In this document: one piece after another, positions 14,485 to 15,422 of the stretch
Position numbering within the stretch: position 1 is the first letter of the stretch
Layout: each line of letters begins with the position of its first letter
Origin: CAZCBJ01 sp964496705
GTDB taxonomy: Bacteria > Chloroflexota > Anaerolineae > Anaerolineales > Anaerolineaceae
Length of the DNA stretch: 15,422 nucleotides
Assembly (NCBI GenBank): GCA_964496705.1
Contig: CAZCBJ010000084.1
Location: forward strand, 1 to 15,422
Direction of reading: 5' to 3'
Made by a program: the position numbers and the translations under genes
The notes under the pieces: model-generated
Seen by the model: the letters and a program-made list of their open reading frames with translations, nothing else
The model's database searches: none
Told to the model about the DNA's origin: nothing

Positions 14485-14493
14485 TGCTATAAT
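14485..14493 (+). promoter_or_regulatory. Extended -10 promoter of the clp gene
   Basis: TGCTATAAT is a perfect extended -10 element. Transcription would start near 14500, giving a leader of about 65 nt. The -35 region lacks a good TTGACA match. The housekeeping-type -10 suggests basal sigma-70-like expression rather than a sigma-32-type heat-shock promoter. Confidence 0.6.
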
Positions 14494-14510
14494 CAAATCA
14501 CACCATTCAG

Positions 14511-14523
14511 GCAAGCATCTTGC
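14511..14523 (+). promoter_or_regulatory. Small hairpin in the clp leader
   Basis: GCAAG-CAT-CTTGC is a 5-bp stem with a 3-nt loop in the predicted untranslated leader, about 11 nt after the expected transcript start. It might protect the 5' end or serve as a short operator. It is short enough to be chance. Confidence 0.3.
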
Positions 14524-14564
14524 AACTGACACAGACAAGTGGTGGCAGAGGAAGGATATTTCTT

Positions 14565-15422
14565 ATGATGCGATTTGATCGCTTTACGGAACGTGCCCAG
14601 GAAGCCGCTCAGCGGGCAGCTGAAATCATCCAGCGCTACGGGCATAACCAGATTGACACGGAGCATATCCTGTTGGCGTTGATTGAGCAGCCGCAGGGTG
14701 TTATCCCCCAGATTCTAGAGATGCTTAAGGTGGATGCCACTTCGCTGGCTGACCGCCTGGATTATATCCTGCGCACCAGTCCCAAAGCCAGCATCTTTGG
14801 GGGCGGCGCCGGGCAAATTTTCATCACCCCGCGGGTCAAAAGGATCATCGACCAGGCTAACGAAGAGGCCAGCCGCCTGAAAGATGAGTATATCTCCACC
14901 GAACATATTTTCCTGGCGATCCTCAGCGAACGCAATACACCAGCCGCCCGCCTGCTGGAAGGAGCCGGTTTAACTCGCGATCGGGTCAATGATGCCGTGC
15001 TGCAGATGCGCGGCGGGCAGCGCGTCACCGACCCGCAGGCTGAGACGCGCTTTCGCACCCTGGAAAAGTATTCACGCGACCTGACCCAACAGGCGCGCGA
15101 AGGAAAACTGGATCCGGTTATCGGGCGCGACAACGAGATCATGCGCGTCATGCAAATCCTTTCCAGGCGAACCAAGAATAATCCGGTATTAATCGGCGAG
15201 GCTGGGGTGGGCAAGACCGCCATCGTGGAAGGACTGGCGCAAAAAATTGCCGCGAATGATGTGCCGGAAATCCTCTCGGGCAAACGGGTCATCTCGTTGG
15301 ATCTGAGTGGGATGATCGCCGGGTCGCGCTTCCGCGGTGAATTTGAAGAGCGACTCAAAGCCTCCATCGAAGAAGTTCAGCGCGCTTCAGGCGAGATCAT
15401 CTTGTTTATTGATGAGCTGCAC
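14565..15422 (+). CDS. clpB: ClpB-type AAA+ disaggregase (ClpB/ClpC), N-terminal part
   Basis: The gene starts at ATG 14565 (or the next codon, ATG 14568), with GAAGGA at 14551-14556 eight bases upstream, and runs off the right edge after 286 codons. The N domain has two Clp_N repeats: FTERAQEAAQRAAEIIQ...HNQIDTEHILLALIEQ and FITPRVKRIIDQANEEA...YISTEHIFLAIL. The linker GGQRVTDPQAETRFRTLEKY and KLDPVIGRDNEI are closer to ClpB than ClpC as I recall them. The Walker A motif is GEAGVGKT (211-218), with Ala where Pro is usual, and the Walker B ILFIDE is at the very end (D283-E284). ClpB unfolds aggregated proteins together with DnaK. The middle coiled-coil domain that would settle ClpB against ClpC lies outside the window. 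Confidence 0.92.
   Translation, partial: MMRFDRFTERAQEAAQRAAEIIQRYGHNQIDTEHILLALIEQPQGVIPQILEMLKVDATSLADRLDYILRTSPKASIFGGGAGQIFITPRVKRIIDQANEEASRLKDEYISTEHIFLAILSERNTPAARLLEGAGLTRDRVNDAVLQMRGGQRVTDPQAETRFRTLEKYSRDLTQQAREGKLDPVIGRDNEIMRVMQILSRRTKNNPVLIGEAGVGKTAIVEGLAQKIAANDVPEILSGKRVISLDLSGMIAGSRFRGEFEERLKASIEEVQRASGEIILFIDELH

Noticed and set aside
14762..15367. A 201-codon minus-strand open frame opposite the clp gene
   Set aside because: The plus-strand frame has unmistakable Clp_N and Walker motifs. The minus frame is a Ser/Arg-rich complement with no recognisable domain.

Overview
The window looks like chromosomal DNA of a bacterium from the Chloroflexota, most likely an Anaerolineae-type lineage. 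This is an inference from protein architectures recalled from that group: a GT-C membrane glycosyltransferase fused to an NHL propeller, a PG_binding_4 plus class-A beta-lactamase-like protein, and a small cupredoxin-type lipoprotein. TTG start codons and moderate-to-high GC fit but do not prove it. I see no phage, insertion sequence, CRISPR array, tRNA or rRNA. No stretch above 300 bases lacks a gene; the longest gap, about 250 bases before the clp gene, holds its promoter and leader.

Layout. Bases 2-124 are the last 40 codons of an M23 (LytM-type) peptidase. A cytoplasmic GH20 beta-N-acetylhexosaminidase follows on the plus strand (272-2110). It converges on a compact five-gene minus-strand operon that reads right to left: gmd (GDP-mannose 4,6-dehydratase, TTG start at 6379), a low-molecular-weight tyrosine phosphatase, an unusual ROK/ASKHA sugar-kinase-like protein, a PIG-L deacetylase, and a cupredoxin-like lipoprotein with a degenerate copper site. 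Gaps inside the operon are 3 to 26 nt. Divergent from gmd is a membrane-anchored serine hydrolase (6467-7945), which converges with a 9-bp overlap on an AmpG/PAT-like MFS transporter (7937-9151). Divergent from that is a large Agl23-like glycosyltransferase with a C-terminal six-unit NHL propeller (9294-12782), closed by a strong hairpin terminator. Then come a YvlD-like four-helix membrane protein and a tandem GNAT acetyltransferase on the minus strand. The window ends inside a ClpB-type AAA+ disaggregase gene on the plus strand.

How the genes may fit together. The left two thirds are rich in amino-sugar, envelope and glycan functions. A hexosaminidase without a signal peptide, an N-acetyl-sugar deacetylase and a ROK-like kinase would suit intracellular salvage of GlcNAc-containing glycans. 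The M23 peptidase, serine hydrolase and AmpG-like transporter could belong to envelope turnover. The gmd gene supplies GDP-4-keto-6-deoxymannose, and the GT-C/NHL fusion probably glycosylates an envelope substrate. The link between these units is inference from neighbourhood. The operon combining gmd, a phosphatase, an odd ROK protein and PIG-L is the best candidate here for an undescribed pathway.
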